Source: Paenibacillus senegalensis JC66
Lineage (GTDB): Bacteria; Bacillota; Bacilli; Paenibacillales; NBRC-103111
Direction of reading: 5' to 3'
DNA length: 64,000 nucleotides
Assembly (NCBI RefSeq): GCF_000285515.1
Contig: NZ_HE610962.1
Location: 264,860-328,859, forward strand
A program made the position numbers and the translations under genes. The notes below the pieces were generated by a model that made no database searches, had not been told where the DNA came from, and saw only the letters and a program-made list of their open reading frames with translations. Of this stretch, positions 17,254 through 27,124 are shown piece by piece (the first letter of the stretch is position 1; the number at the start of each line of letters is the position of its first letter).

Positions 17254-17434
17254 AACGCTTGCCAGCGACGCTACTTGGCTGATTTAGGCAGCTTGGCAAT
17301 TCTAACGACTGTGAGCCGCCTTATTGCACCAAAATCACCCTATTTCTGAAGGGTTTCGGCAAAATAAGAGCTGTGACAAGCGTTACATTTTCAAACTGCC
17401 TTTTTGCGGCCAAATAAGATCCAGGGCAAGCGTT
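17254..17434. repeat. 50-bp-period nested palindrome (AACGCTYG family)
   Basis: Forward arms with AACG at 17254 and 17304 (50 bp apart) face inverted arms with CGTT ending at 17384 and 17434 (also 50 bp apart). The pairs share one centre near 17344-17345. The arm consensus is TAACGCTTG, then a variable Y-rich part, then GCTCTTATTTGGCC. The whole 181 bp could fold into one long stem or two nested stems. A second locus lies at 45800-45929. No coding function. This explains most of the 558-bp gap upstream of the kinase gene. Confidence 0.8.
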
Positions 17435-17498
17435 AGCGCTAACCCAAGTCTATCGGGGTAGCAGGTGGCGGGCAGTAGGCGGGATTAGATTTTTCTAG

Positions 17499-17547
17499 AG
17501 ACAAAACTCCTTTGTCCACCTGGAACAAAGGAGTTTTGTCTTTTTTA
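17499..17547 (+). terminator. Strong 17-bp terminator-type hairpin
   Basis: AGACAAAACTCCTTTGT (17499-17515) pairs perfectly with ACAAAGGAGTTTTGTCT (17525-17541), followed on the plus strand by TTTTTTATT. The only adjacent gene, adenine deaminase, ends at 17585 on the minus strand, whose transcript would have A residues before and only a weak U content after the stem. It may serve both directions. Confidence 0.8.
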
Positions 17548-17584
17548 TTAAAGGCAGCATTAGTAACATCCGTTGCGGTTGAGT

Positions 17585-19414
17585 CTATTCCCCCTCCACA
17601 AAGAGAGGAACGATCTTGAAGCCTTCTGCCGTTGTTTTAATCAGGCCGATATCGGAAAGGCGAAGCTCGGGCACGACAACCAGGGCGAGCAGGGAAAGCG
17701 TCATGAACGCATAGTTCATCGTGCAGCCCGCCTGTTTAAGCGCCTCGCTGACCGCCCGGGACTGCTCCGCGACCTCTTCGAACGGAGCGTTCGACATTAA
17801 GCCGGCTACCGGCAACGGCAGTGTCGTTTCCCCATTGCGGGTGACAACGCTGATTCCCCCCTGGGCAGCAGCAACAGCATTGGCCGCCTTCGCCATAAGC
17901 TCGTCATCGTTGCCAATCACCATCAGATTGTGACAGTCATGGGCTACTGTTGTGGCAATCGCGGCAGGTTCATGGAAGCCTACATTGCTAACGAGACCAT
18001 GTGCCTGATTGCCATTGATGCCGTAGCGCTCGATGACGGAAATTTTGCACAAATCCCGGTCAGGACCGATCTGTACGCGCCCATCCTGGACCGGAACGTC
18101 CACGATGATTTCTTGCGTATCCACATGGTTTTCCCGGACTCCGATTGATCTAGCCTTCACTTCCCCGGATTCAAATGGAGCGGTAATGACGAAGTCTTCC
18201 GCCTTCAGGCTGCGGTTCAAGCGTACAGATGTAACCGCCTCCTCCGGATAGACGAACTCGTCCAGCTCTACGGTCATTTTTCCGTTCTCGGCCACAACCT
18301 GGCCAGCACAGATCGTCATGACCACATTAATGTCCGCCAGATTGCCGTCGAGCATAATGATATCGGCGAAATTGCCCGGGCTGATGGAGCCCACGTCACG
18401 GGCCACGCCGAACCGTTCCGCCGTATTGATCGTCGCCATTTGAATGGCGGTAATCGGCTTGACCCCCTGCTGGATGGCATGCCGGACGACGAAGTCCATA
18501 TGTCCTTCATCCACCAGCGATTCCGGACTGCGGTCGTCCGTGACGAGAATCATCCGGCGGCTGTCCAGCCCCTGTTCCGTATGGGCCTTAATCGTCGCAG
18601 CCACATCATGCCACGCCGAGCCTCTGCGCATTTTGGCATACATGCCGAGCCGCACGCGCTCAATCACATCCTCGGCCGTCACCGGCTCATGATCCCCGGT
18701 CACGCCAGCTGCAGCATAGGCCGACAGCCTCCAGTCATCGACAGGCCAGGTGAAATGGCCGTCTACGACTCGTCCGGCTCTTAGCGCCGCTTGAATTTCT
18801 CCGATCATCTTGGGATCGCTGAATACGACGCCCGGGAAGTTCATCACCTCGCCGAGTGCAATCATATCCGGCCCCCAAGTAAAGGCTTCCGCCACTTCTG
18901 CCGGGCCGATATTCACTCCGCTCGTTTCCAGCTCTGGTCCGGTAGATGGCACGCACGAAGCAACCTGCATATACGCAGCCAGCGGAGTCGTCCTCGCTTC
19001 CTCCAGCATCAGCTTAAGACCGGGCAAACCTAGCACGTTGGCAATTTCGTGCGCATCAAAGAAACCGCCTGTCGTACCTTTGACCAGTACCGCTCGGGCA
19101 AACTGCGTCGCCGTAATCTGGCTGCTTTCGATATGGCAGTGGCCATCGAGAAAGCCTGGCGATACATAACGCCCTTGAGCATCGATGACCTTAGTCTCCT
19201 CCCCGATCAAATGGCTCGGATCCGTGCCCACATAAGCAATCCTCGAACCCTGGATTCCGATCGAACGGTTGTCCAAAATTTCTCCTGAGCATACACTAAC
19301 AAGCTTGGCGTTGGTAATGACCAGAGTTGCCTTTTTATCTCCACGGGCAGTAGCTACCAAATCTGGAATACAGTCTGCCAGTTCAGGTCTTGCGAATCGG
19401 TTGGTGTCAGTCAT
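17585..19414 (-). CDS. ade: Adenine deaminase
   Basis: A 609-residue amidohydrolase of AdeC type, normal length. It converts adenine to hypoxanthine in purine salvage. The metal-binding motif PGFLDGHCHIESS is near residue 88, HEPVTAEDV is near 240, and VTDDRSPESLVDEGHMD is near 290. The C-terminal adenine-deaminase domain includes HDCHNLMVIG and GGISVVTRNGE. It starts at ATG after AAAGGAG. It is a single gene with its own promoter. I saw no purine riboswitch in the leader. Confidence 0.95.
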   Translation of the reverse strand: MTDTNRFARPELADCIPDLVATARGDKKATLVITNAKLVSVCSGEILDNRSIGIQGSRIAYVGTDPSHLIGEETKVIDAQGRYVSPGFLDGHCHIESSQITATQFARAVLVKGTTGGFFDAHEIANVLGLPGLKLMLEEARTTPLAAYMQVASCVPSTGPELETSGVNIGPAEVAEAFTWGPDMIALGEVMNFPGVVFSDPKMIGEIQAALRAGRVVDGHFTWPVDDWRLSAYAAAGVTGDHEPVTAEDVIERVRLGMYAKMRRGSAWHDVAATIKAHTEQGLDSRRMILVTDDRSPESLVDEGHMDFVVRHAIQQGVKPITAIQMATINTAERFGVARDVGSISPGNFADIIMLDGNLADINVVMTICAGQVVAENGKMTVELDEFVYPEEAVTSVRLNRSLKAEDFVITAPFESGEVKARSIGVRENHVDTQEIIVDVPVQDGRVQIGPDRDLCKISVIERYGINGNQAHGLVSNVGFHEPAAIATTVAHDCHNLMVIGNDDELMAKAANAVAAAQGGISVVTRNGETTLPLPVAGLMSNAPFEEVAEQSRAVSEALKQAGCTMNYAFMTLSLLALVVVPELRLSDIGLIKTTAEGFKIVPLFVEGE

Positions 19415-19487
19415 TAGTTGAATTCTCCTTTGGCTAATATGGGCTTTATAGGTACCTTTCCCTATGTATTTCCCTATTTATATCCTT

Positions 19488-19517
19488 ATTATAGTAGGAA
19501 TAATTGCCGAATTACAA
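19488..19517 (-). promoter_or_regulatory. Probable sigma-A promoter of ade
   Basis: On the minus strand TTGTAA (19512-19517), 18-bp spacer, TATAAT (19488-19493), about 75 bp before the start codon. Confidence 0.65.
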
Positions 19518-19623
19518 ACAACAGCCCTGGCGATGTTCAGCGCAGTTCTTTTTTATGCTGAAATAATCGAGTATTGCCAAGTGTTACTTCAACTGAAAAA
19601 TGGAACTAGAACCGCTAGAAGGC

Positions 19624-19665
19624 AAAAAAAGGACCCACATCTACAACAATCGGCAGGTTGTCCCT
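19624..19665 (-). terminator. Possible terminator after the response regulator gene
   Basis: On the minus strand ACAAC (19657-19661) pairs with GTTGT (19643-19647). Outer GGG/CCT bases also pair, and a seven-T run follows (19624-19630). The stem is short and interrupted. Confidence 0.4.
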
Positions 19666-19712
19666 AACCGAATTTGCGCCGAATACTGAGCGGGCATGCG
19701 TGCCACAGCCGT

Positions 19713-20345
19713 CTACTCTTCCTCAAGCAATCCCCACTTGCAGCATTTTTCCGCCAGGTCATAGCTCGAGCCTTTCCAATCGAACTTCTTCATCACCCGA
19801 CCTACTTGCTTTTTAACAGCAGCCAAGCTGACATTGAGTTCCTCTGCAATTTGCACTTGGGTTTTGCCGTTAGAAATCATCCTGAGCAGAGTCCGGTCAC
19901 TAGAGCTCATTAAATTTCTTTTCTTCTCGTATACTAGTTTTTTTAGCCGGGCCCCGTATTTGGACATTCTGTTGTTCATAGCCTCGCATATCGTTTCAGG
20001 CAGCTTCTCGAAATCATCTTTATACAGATAATCGTAAGCCCCGTTCATAAAAGCTTCGTTAAAAATATCATCGTCATCCTGCAGGGAACTGAGCATAATA
20101 ATCTTAACCTCCGGATACTGAATCGTAATATCCAAGGCTGCATCAAGCCCGGTTAGTTTATGGTGATTCATAATAATATCCAGAACCACGACGTCGATGT
20201 GCTCATCCCTTAAGATAGCAAAGCCTTCCTCGATACTGGCCGCGCAGGCAAAAAGGTCTATCCGCCCATGCCCCGAAAAGAAGTCGCTAAGTCCGTTCCT
20301 CCACTCTGAATCATCCTCCACATACAAAACTTTGACTTTGTTCAT
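19713..20345 (-). CDS. Response regulator with C-terminal HTH
   Basis: A 210-residue protein. A receiver domain begins KVKVLYVEDDSEWR, with the phosphoacceptor Asp in VVVLDIIM (near residue 55) and Lys in YDYLYKDD. It ends in a short LuxR-like HTH (LLRMISNGKTQVQIAEELNVSLAAVKKQVGRVMKKF, about 150-190). The gene follows the histidine kinase region after 15 bp and would be its partner. The target is unknown; the adjacent SLH surface-protein gene is one candidate. If the kinase is truly broken, this regulator is orphaned. Confidence 0.88.
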   Translation of the reverse strand: MNKVKVLYVEDDSEWRNGLSDFFSGHGRIDLFACAASIEEGFAILRDEHIDVVVLDIIMNHHKLTGLDAALDITIQYPEVKIIMLSSLQDDDDIFNEAFMNGAYDYLYKDDFEKLPETICEAMNNRMSKYGARLKKLVYEKKRNLMSSSDRTLLRMISNGKTQVQIAEELNVSLAAVKKQVGRVMKKFDWKGSSYDLAEKCCKWGLLEEE

Positions 20346-20360
20346 GCTTTGTCCCTTTCT

Positions 20361-21654
20361 TTATTTGAAAATAAGGGTTACCGTCGTGCCTTGACCCGGT
20401 TTACTCTTTACTTCTACTTTACCTTTGTGGGCTGCCATTACTTTTCTTACCTGATACATCCCCATTCCAAAATGCCTGCCGCTCTTATGCTTCGTAGAGT
20501 AAAAAGGTTCGAATATATTTTGCAATTGAATACTATCCATTCCCGAGCCCGTATCGCTAATCGAGATACGTGTCTTTCCCTTGCCGCTTTCAAGGTGGAT
20601 TCGCAAGGTGCCTTCTTCATTCATTGCATCTACCGCATTATTGAAAATGTTTTGTAGGCATTCTGTAATCATAGCTTTATCCAGCCACAATGTTTTACGC
20701 CCATATTGCCTGTCTATCTCAATCATCGGGAAAGCATTCAACGATTCCACAGCTTCATCTAAAACAACGTATATCCCTAATTTTTCCATATTTGGCGATA
20801 TGGGACATCGTCTTGTTCATAGCCTCATGGGTTTTCAAAAGATTAAGGACATAGCCTTCGATATCTTCATGCTTTCCCGTCTGCAGGCTCCTTCTTATGT
20901 TCAAAGCGTTGAGCTTGATTTTGCTGATCGAGTTTTTCAAGGAATGATGAATTAAACCGGTACCCGCATGAACTGTTTTAACCGATCTCCGTTTTACCCC
21001 TAAATACGCGTCCCGCAAGTACAGAACCGAGCTAAAGGCCAAGCCGACGACGCATAGATAAGGAAGGATCATGATTAATTGATCGCTTAACGGAAAAGAA
21101 GCGAACTGATAGACATTCAAGGCCGCTACCGGAATTATAAAAATAATCGCGATGGCTGCATGGATTAACCTCTGTCTCCGATTCCTTTCCAACCAAATAG
21201 AACGGATGGCCAGCCAAAGGGCTGCGATCAAATATAGGATTCCCCAATAAACAATGAACTGTTTATCTACCCAATTCTCATACAGATCTGCTTGGAAAAA
21301 AGCGACTACAACCGGTAGGCTTAATACAATCAGAACCCACCTGTTTTGGTTGAGATAGCCATTATAGATTAGAAAAAAAATAAGCACCCCGTAATAAGGC
21401 AGTGCATTAATAATGACGTTCAAGATCGTCGTTATCACTATGGAAATCCGGGTGATCTCTACCGCCATTCCCTGCTCCAAGGTGTACGGAACCCAGCTCT
21501 TCTCAAGCATGATCTGCAGTCCGAACAAGCTCCCGCATAGAGCCAAAATAGCTGCCCAAAAAATCAGGCGGTTCCCTTTGTGCTTCCATCCCATATAAAA
21601 GCTGAATATCAATAAACTAATAAATAATAGTAGAAAAAGAGGAAAAAAGAACAT
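20361..21654 (-). pseudogene. Membrane histidine kinase gene interrupted by a frameshift
   Basis: The first frame (21654 to 20755) encodes about six to eight membrane helices and a DHp-like segment (GLIHHSLKNSISKIKLNALN), then stops after an out-of-frame tail (RDIRCFR). The second frame (to 20361) carries the N, G1 and G2 boxes of the ATPase domain (NIFNNAVDAMNEEG, SDTGSGMD, GMGMYQVRKVM). The frames overlap around 20755-20789, and the second ATG has no ribosome site. Removing one T from the TTTT run near 20765 joins both into one kinase reading IRCLDEAVES. I therefore read this as one gene with a one-base insertion, real or a sequencing error. Start at 21654 after AAGGTGG. Confidence 0.75.
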
Positions 21655-21769
21655 GTCTACCACCTTAATCCGAGATCATTCCAATTAAGTATAGTATACA
21701 TGTTCTTATTAACTAATTCTTACTAAAATTATTAACTAAGGATATTTATATAGGTCAAAACAAGGTCGG

Positions 21770-21900
21770 TCTATAGTCAATCTATAAGGTTCTATTGAAA
21801 GGTAAGCCTATAAGGGTTATCACCGGATCTATCTAGATTGATCTATATGGTTGATCTATGCTTGGTTGGTCTATGTGGCTGATCTATACTTGGTTTGCCG
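21770..21900. repeat. Degenerate GATCTATAYGGTTG-type repeats
   Basis: Variants of GGTCTATA and TGATCTATAYGGTTG recur several times between the kinase and the SLH gene. The 310-bp gap (21664-21973) shows no gene and no clear terminator. Confidence 0.5.
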
Positions 21901-21973
21901 TCTCGGTTTAACTAGGTCGACACAAAGTCGCTTGTAGTCTTAGTCGCCTCAATTAAATTCATTATTAAGGGGC

Positions 21974-24900
21974 TCAAAGCGCCTGCAGCATTCTAAGAAT
22001 CACTGTAATCGCTTCTGCCCGTGTTGCCTGTTCATTAGGCGCAAACTCGTTGTCCGAACGGCCATTCATGACTTCATGGTCGGCCACAGTTCGCACTGCG
22101 TCTGCTGCCCAGGCAGGAATAGCCTCCCTATCAGCAAATTCAACTGACTTAGCGGGACCAGCTTCCAGAGCTCCTAACACCTTGGCAAGCATAACAGCCA
22201 TTTGAACTCTTGAGATAGGTTCATTCGGACGGAAGCTGCCATCCGGGAACCCGCTTATGATGCCGCGTTGTACCGCTATTGCTATCGCACTCTGCGCCCA
22301 CTGCCCGATAGAGGACTCATCGGTGAAACGGACTGCGGAGCCTTCACCTTCCAGTTTCAAGGCACGGATCAGCATAATCGTGAACTCGGCCCGCGTGACC
22401 GGAGCATTCGGTTTAAAGCTGCCATCTGGATACCCGCTCACAATGCCTGCCTGCACCGCCTGTTCAATAGACGCTTGGGCCCAGTGACTTTGAGTATCGT
22501 TGAATTCCACCATGGGATGATTCCCGTCGTCTCCTGGACGCCCTTGCCCCTCGTTCTCATCGGTCCCCGGCTGCTCAGGAGTTCCCGGCTCTGAAGATGG
22601 GGGCTCCGAAGCTCCAGGTTCTTCTGAACCGGGGCTGCCCGTGCTTCCTCCATCCCCAATGATTACTGGAGGGCCTGATGGAGCCGCCACGACTCTCACC
22701 GTTCTCGTTACCTGCATCGCTGCGTTGCCCGCACGATCCGTAACGTTGTAGTACAACGTGTATTCACCGGTACGGTTCGTATCGACTGTGCCGGTGATCA
22801 CGACATTGGCGCTGATGTCTCCATCCCGGTCGTCCCATGCGGTATAGCCTGGCTCGGTATACGCTCTTCTCACCGTCAGCCTGATCACGGAATCGCCCTG
22901 CAGCGTGATGACGGGTGCTACGCGGTCAATGTTGCTGATCTGCAGCTGCTCCACCGTCGTGTTCCCTGCAAGGTCACGCGCATACACGCTGATCCAGCCG
23001 TTCTCGGTCACATCCCACGTTGCCGGACTGCCCGGGATCACTTCTCCTGCAGGAATCCCCGAGCCCCCGCTTCCCGTAAAGTACGCCGCATCACGTTGAC
23101 CATACGCCCACTTCATCTCGACAACGCCGCTCTCGTTGTCCGTAAACACCGCCTCCACGATCACATTGCCGTTCGTTGGCACAGTTGGGCTCGCGCTCAG
23201 CGTGATCGTCGGCGGCACTTCATCGACGACTCTCACCGTGCGCGTCACCTGCACCGCTGCGTTGCCTACACTGTCCGTCACATCGTAAGTCAGCATGTAG
23301 TCGCCTAACTGGCTCGTGTCGACTGTGCCAGTCACCACGACGTTATCAGTCACATCGCCTTCCACGTTATCCTGGGCCATAAAGCCCGGTTCTGTATACG
23401 CTTCGCCTATCGTCAGCTTGACCACCGCTTCGCCCTGCAGCGTGATGACCGGCGCTTTGCGGTCAATGTTGCTGATCTGCAGCTGCTCCACCGTCGTGTT
23501 CCCCGCAAGGTCACGCGCATACACGCTGATCCAGCCGTTCTCGGTCACATCCCACGTTGCCGGGCTGCCCGGGATCACTTCTCCTTCAGGTGTTCCTGCG
23601 CCCCCCGCTCCCGTAAAGTACGCCGCATCACGTTGACCATGCGCCCACTTCATCTCGACAACGCCGCTCTCGTTGTCCGTAAACACCGCCTCCACGATCA
23701 CATTGCCGTTCGTTGGCACAGTTGGGCTCGCGCTCAGCGTGATCGTCGGCGGCACTTCGTCGACCACGCTCACCGTGCGCGTCACCTGCACCGCTGCGTT
23801 GCCTACACTGTCCGTCACATCGTAAGTCAGCATGTAGTCGCCTAACTGGCTCGTGTCGACTGTGCCAGTCACCACGACGTTGCCAGTCACATCGCCGTCC
23901 ACGTTATCCTGGGCGCTGTAACCTGGTTCCGTATACGCTTCGCCTATCGTCAGCTTGACCACCGCTTCGCCCTGCAGCGTGATGACCGGCGCTTTGCGGT
24001 CAATGTTGCTGATCTGCAGCTGCTCCACCGTCGTATTCCCTGCCACGTCACGCGCATACACGCTGATCCAGCCGTTCTCGGTCACCGTGATGCTCGCCGG
24101 ACTGCCCGGGATTACTTCTCCTTCAGGTGTTCCTGCGCCCCCCGCTCCTGTAAAGTATGCCGCATCGTGCTGACCATGCGCCCACTTCATCTCTTCCACT
24201 CCGCTGTGGTTATCTGTGATGATCGCCTTGACAGTCACATCACCGTTCGTAGGCGTTTGCGGGCTTGCTGTCAAGGTGATCTCGGGCGGCTCCTCGTCAT
24301 AAGAATTTATTACGAAAACTTCCGAAACCGTGTTATATTCGAAACCGGATGTTTCTCTTGCTTTTACATGTAAATACCAATTGCCATTAGTATTCGGCAA
24401 ATCAATTTTTTCACCACTTTGAAAAAGTGTCCATACCGGTTCGTCAGATTCAGGAATTGTGGTCGTATGGGTCCAACTATAATGCTGATCTAAAGGCTCA
24501 GGAAGGTGGATCTGTACCGTTACTCCATCCAGAACCTGCTCCTCGCCCGCATCTCCGTCAGGCGTAAATTCGACCAAACTAACAAATGGAATTGTTTTTT
24601 GTTTTGCATAGTTGTGTGCTGGAGAAAGCTTCCAACCGTAAACCGTTAAAGATGAGTTGGTTTCGAACGCCAGATTATGAATTTGCGTATTTGCGTTCAA
24701 TACCGTTACCTTGTTTATTAAATTACCGGAAAATGTATAGGCCCCTATTGAAGTAACATGCCTTGGAACAACAAGCTCCGTGAATTTGTTGTTACTAAAT
24801 GCGCTATGGCCGATTGTTCTCACTGTTTCTGGAAGTGTTAATTGAGCCAGCTGGTTAACCTCAAACGCACCTTCCGGAATCTCTTCAATTTTCGAAGGGA

Positions 24901-26842
24901 ATGTAATCTGTGTTATTTGGTTAATAAAGAACGCTCTTTTGCCAAAATACGTTAGCGAATCCGGCAAAATGATGGAGGTTAGTAAATTATCTGCGAACGA
25001 ATGATCTCCCAAATGGATTAATTGGCTTGGTAAAGTGACACTAGTTAAACAATTATCTCTAAATGCACTATCTTCTATTGTTGTCAAACTTTCTGGCAAG
25101 CTGATAGTTTGTATACAGTTTGAGGTGAAAGCCCGCGCCGGGACAGTTGTGACCCCATCCGGTATAGTCAAATGCGTCAACAGGTTAGAGTCAAATGAGC
25201 CATTTGCCAGTTCTGTAGAGTCATTTAAGATTAGATTTACGATCCGTGCTGCAAAAAAAGCTCCTTCTCCAATATGCTGTATTGTATCAGGGATGACCAA
25301 ATTTTGAATATCACCGTAGTTATAGGAAAATGCATATTCTTCTATTGTAGTTAGAGTTTCCGGGAAATGGATAGAAGTTATCGTTTTCTCTCTAAACGCA
25401 TTCCTACCGATATGAGTAACAGGCAGCCCCTCAATCGTTTCGGGAATATCGATATCCCCTCCCGGGCCGTCATATCCGGTAATGACAATACTTAGCCCGT
25501 CTCCTCTAATCTCATACTCAAAGTCGCCGGGCAAGGCCGTCACTTCATAAGGCCCCGAATGAACAAAGTATTCATGACCTGATGCTTCTCCTGCCCGGAC
25601 ATGCAAATACCAATTTCCGTTCGATGCCGGCATAGGCAGAAGATCTCCACTCTGAAATCCAGCCCACTCCGGGCTGCCTGAATCCGGTGTAGAAGCAGCC
25701 GTCGACCACATATACTTTTGACCAGCTAGTCTAGGAAGATTTATCTTTACCGTAACACTATCCAAATCCTGCCCTTCATTCACATGTTCATCGGGTGTGA
25801 ATTCTATAATGCTTGTAAAAGGAATTCCGGTTTCATTCGCCCAATTTTGAGCTGTAGATGAAGGCCATCCATAAATTTGATTAATAGAATTTCCTGCAAA
25901 GGCATTTTGCAAGCCGGTCGTTTGTTTGTTTAAAAAAGTAACGGTCGATAAATTATTATTCTGAAACGCATTTTCTCCTAATAGAGTAACGTTTCTGGGA
26001 ATCGTTACTTCAGTCAGAGCATTATTCGAAAATGCATGGGCCCCGATTGTAGTAAGGTTATCTGGCAGAGTTACCTGTTTCAATTTATTATTATTGAATG
26101 TACCCGTCGGAATGGTTGTAAGGTTAGAAGGGATATCAATACTCTCCAATAAATTATTCTCGAAAATATAATTTTCCAGAAGGATTAACCCTGCCGGTAA
26201 TTGAACAGAAGTCAATTGATTATCATTGAAAGCTCTATTCCTAATCCTCAGTAAGCTGTTAGGCAGGCTAAGTGAAGTTAGAGAATTATTTCTGAATGCT
26301 TCTGCTGGTACATCATATGTCCCTTCCGGAATGATCAGACTCGTCAATTGGTTGCTGTGGAATGCACCATCACGTAAGGTTGTATTTGGCGAGAGAGTTA
26401 AACTTGTAATACCAGATGCCCTAAATGCATTTTCACCAACAAAAAGCGAGTCGTGCAGGTATAAGTGATCTATTGTTCCGCTAGTATTGGAAAATGCACC
26501 TCTTCCGATCTGAATATAGTTAGGAGGAAATGTAATTTCCGTTATATGCAATCCAATGAATGCATTCTCCTTTATTTCCGAAATAAACCGTCCATCTAAA
26601 CGGTTAGGTATAACAATATGGCCGCCCGGTCCGGTATATCCGGTGATGCGGGCAGCCTCCCGCCCGTCAAATATAATTTCATCGTACACAAAATCACCGG
26701 ATACAGCCGCACTGGCCTTTTGTCCTCCTACGTTCCACGTAAAAATGCTGACAATAATTCCTGTCAATATAACCAAGCTGCCAAAAGCAAGCCATAAACG
26801 CCTGTTCAGATCCTTTTTTCCTATCTCTCCTATATTTCCCAC
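21974..26842 (-). CDS. Giant surface protein: BspA-type LRR, Ig-like/DUF5011 repeats and three SLH domains
   Basis: A 1622-residue secreted cell-wall protein. A signal/membrane segment lies at about residues 15-38. BspA-type leucine-rich repeats (units like AFSNNALTEVTIPRNVTLLGENAF) occupy about 50-325 and again about 440-720, each followed by a FTPDxxxxEGQxLDxVTVxI linker domain. About 850-1390 holds three copies of a 179-residue Ig-like plus DUF5011 unit. A Gly/Ser/Pro/Glu linker and three SLH domains (about 1430-1622; SHWAQASIEQAV, GQWAQSAIAIAV, PAWAADAVRTVA) anchor it to the pyruvylated wall polymer. The start is GTG after GGGAG. Likely adhesion or surface binding. It lies beside a two-component system. 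Confidence 0.93.
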   Translation of the reverse strand: MGNIGEIGKKDLNRRLWLAFGSLVILTGIIVSIFTWNVGGQKASAAVSGDFVYDEIIFDGREAARITGYTGPGGHIVIPNRLDGRFISEIKENAFIGLHITEITFPPNYIQIGRGAFSNTSGTIDHLYLHDSLFVGENAFRASGITSLTLSPNTTLRDGAFHSNQLTSLIIPEGTYDVPAEAFRNNSLTSLSLPNSLLRIRNRAFNDNQLTSVQLPAGLILLENYIFENNLLESIDIPSNLTTIPTGTFNNNKLKQVTLPDNLTTIGAHAFSNNALTEVTIPRNVTLLGENAFQNNNLSTVTFLNKQTTGLQNAFAGNSINQIYGWPSSTAQNWANETGIPFTSIIEFTPDEHVNEGQDLDSVTVKINLPRLAGQKYMWSTAASTPDSGSPEWAGFQSGDLLPMPASNGNWYLHVRAGEASGHEYFVHSGPYEVTALPGDFEYEIRGDGLSIVITGYDGPGGDIDIPETIEGLPVTHIGRNAFREKTITSIHFPETLTTIEEYAFSYNYGDIQNLVIPDTIQHIGEGAFFAARIVNLILNDSTELANGSFDSNLLTHLTIPDGVTTVPARAFTSNCIQTISLPESLTTIEDSAFRDNCLTSVTLPSQLIHLGDHSFADNLLTSIILPDSLTYFGKRAFFINQITQITFPSKIEEIPEGAFEVNQLAQLTLPETVRTIGHSAFSNNKFTELVVPRHVTSIGAYTFSGNLINKVTVLNANTQIHNLAFETNSSLTVYGWKLSPAHNYAKQKTIPFVSLVEFTPDGDAGEEQVLDGVTVQIHLPEPLDQHYSWTHTTTIPESDEPVWTLFQSGEKIDLPNTNGNWYLHVKARETSGFEYNTVSEVFVINSYDEEPPEITLTASPQTPTNGDVTVKAIITDNHSGVEEMKWAHGQHDAAYFTGAGGAGTPEGEVIPGSPASITVTENGWISVYARDVAGNTTVEQLQISNIDRKAPVITLQGEAVVKLTIGEAYTEPGYSAQDNVDGDVTGNVVVTGTVDTSQLGDYMLTYDVTDSVGNAAVQVTRTVSVVDEVPPTITLSASPTVPTNGNVIVEAVFTDNESGVVEMKWAHGQRDAAYFTGAGGAGTPEGEVIPGSPATWDVTENGWISVYARDLAGNTTVEQLQISNIDRKAPVITLQGEAVVKLTIGEAYTEPGFMAQDNVEGDVTDNVVVTGTVDTSQLGDYMLTYDVTDSVGNAAVQVTRTVRVVDEVPPTITLSASPTVPTNGNVIVEAVFTDNESGVVEMKWAYGQRDAAYFTGSGGSGIPAGEVIPGSPATWDVTENGWISVYARDLAGNTTVEQLQISNIDRVAPVITLQGDSVIRLTVRRAYTEPGYTAWDDRDGDISANVVITGTVDTNRTGEYTLYYNVTDRAGNAAMQVTRTVRVVAAPSGPPVIIGDGGSTGSPGSEEPGASEPPSSEPGTPEQPGTDENEGQGRPGDDGNHPMVEFNDTQSHWAQASIEQAVQAGIVSGYPDGSFKPNAPVTRAEFTIMLIRALKLEGEGSAVRFTDESSIGQWAQSAIAIAVQRGIISGFPDGSFRPNEPISRVQMAVMLAKVLGALEAGPAKSVEFADREAIPAWAADAVRTVADHEVMNGRSDNEFAPNEQATRAEAITVILRMLQAL
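22680..24290 (-). repeat. Three 537-bp tandem repeats inside the SLH protein gene
   Basis: Nearly identical DNA blocks recur with the GGCGGC (Pro-Pro) landmark at 23211, 23749 and about 24286, a period of 537 bp (179 codons). Units two and three are closest, with runs of over 100 identical bases, which suggests recent duplication or gene conversion. Confidence 0.9.
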
Positions 26843-27124
26843 CTGATTCTCCCGCCTTCTTCATTTTATTGGAGCATTTTGCGCAATAGTTGATTTCCGC
26901 CAAGCCCTACCTTTTTTATCAATTAGGTAGATCTGTTTAAAATTTTAATGCAGATTATAGCTCCGAATAAGTGGACACTTTTTTGTCTACTTGACGTATT
27001 AAATGAATAGAAATTAAAAGCTTTTTAAGTCAGCATTTTGCATAATGCTCAAGTACTAAACTGCTATCTGTTCAAGGAAAAGCAAATTGAGTATACTGGA
27101 AATAATTAGATAGGGGGTTAAGAG

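Noticed and set aside
19415-19600. Purine riboswitch upstream of adenine deaminase
   Set aside because: The leader lacks the conserved three-way-junction core and a terminator/antiterminator pair; only a promoter is evident.
22257-24373. Several recurring plus-strand frames of 64-106 codons
   Set aside because: They recur because they are antisense to the 537-bp repeats of the SLH protein gene.
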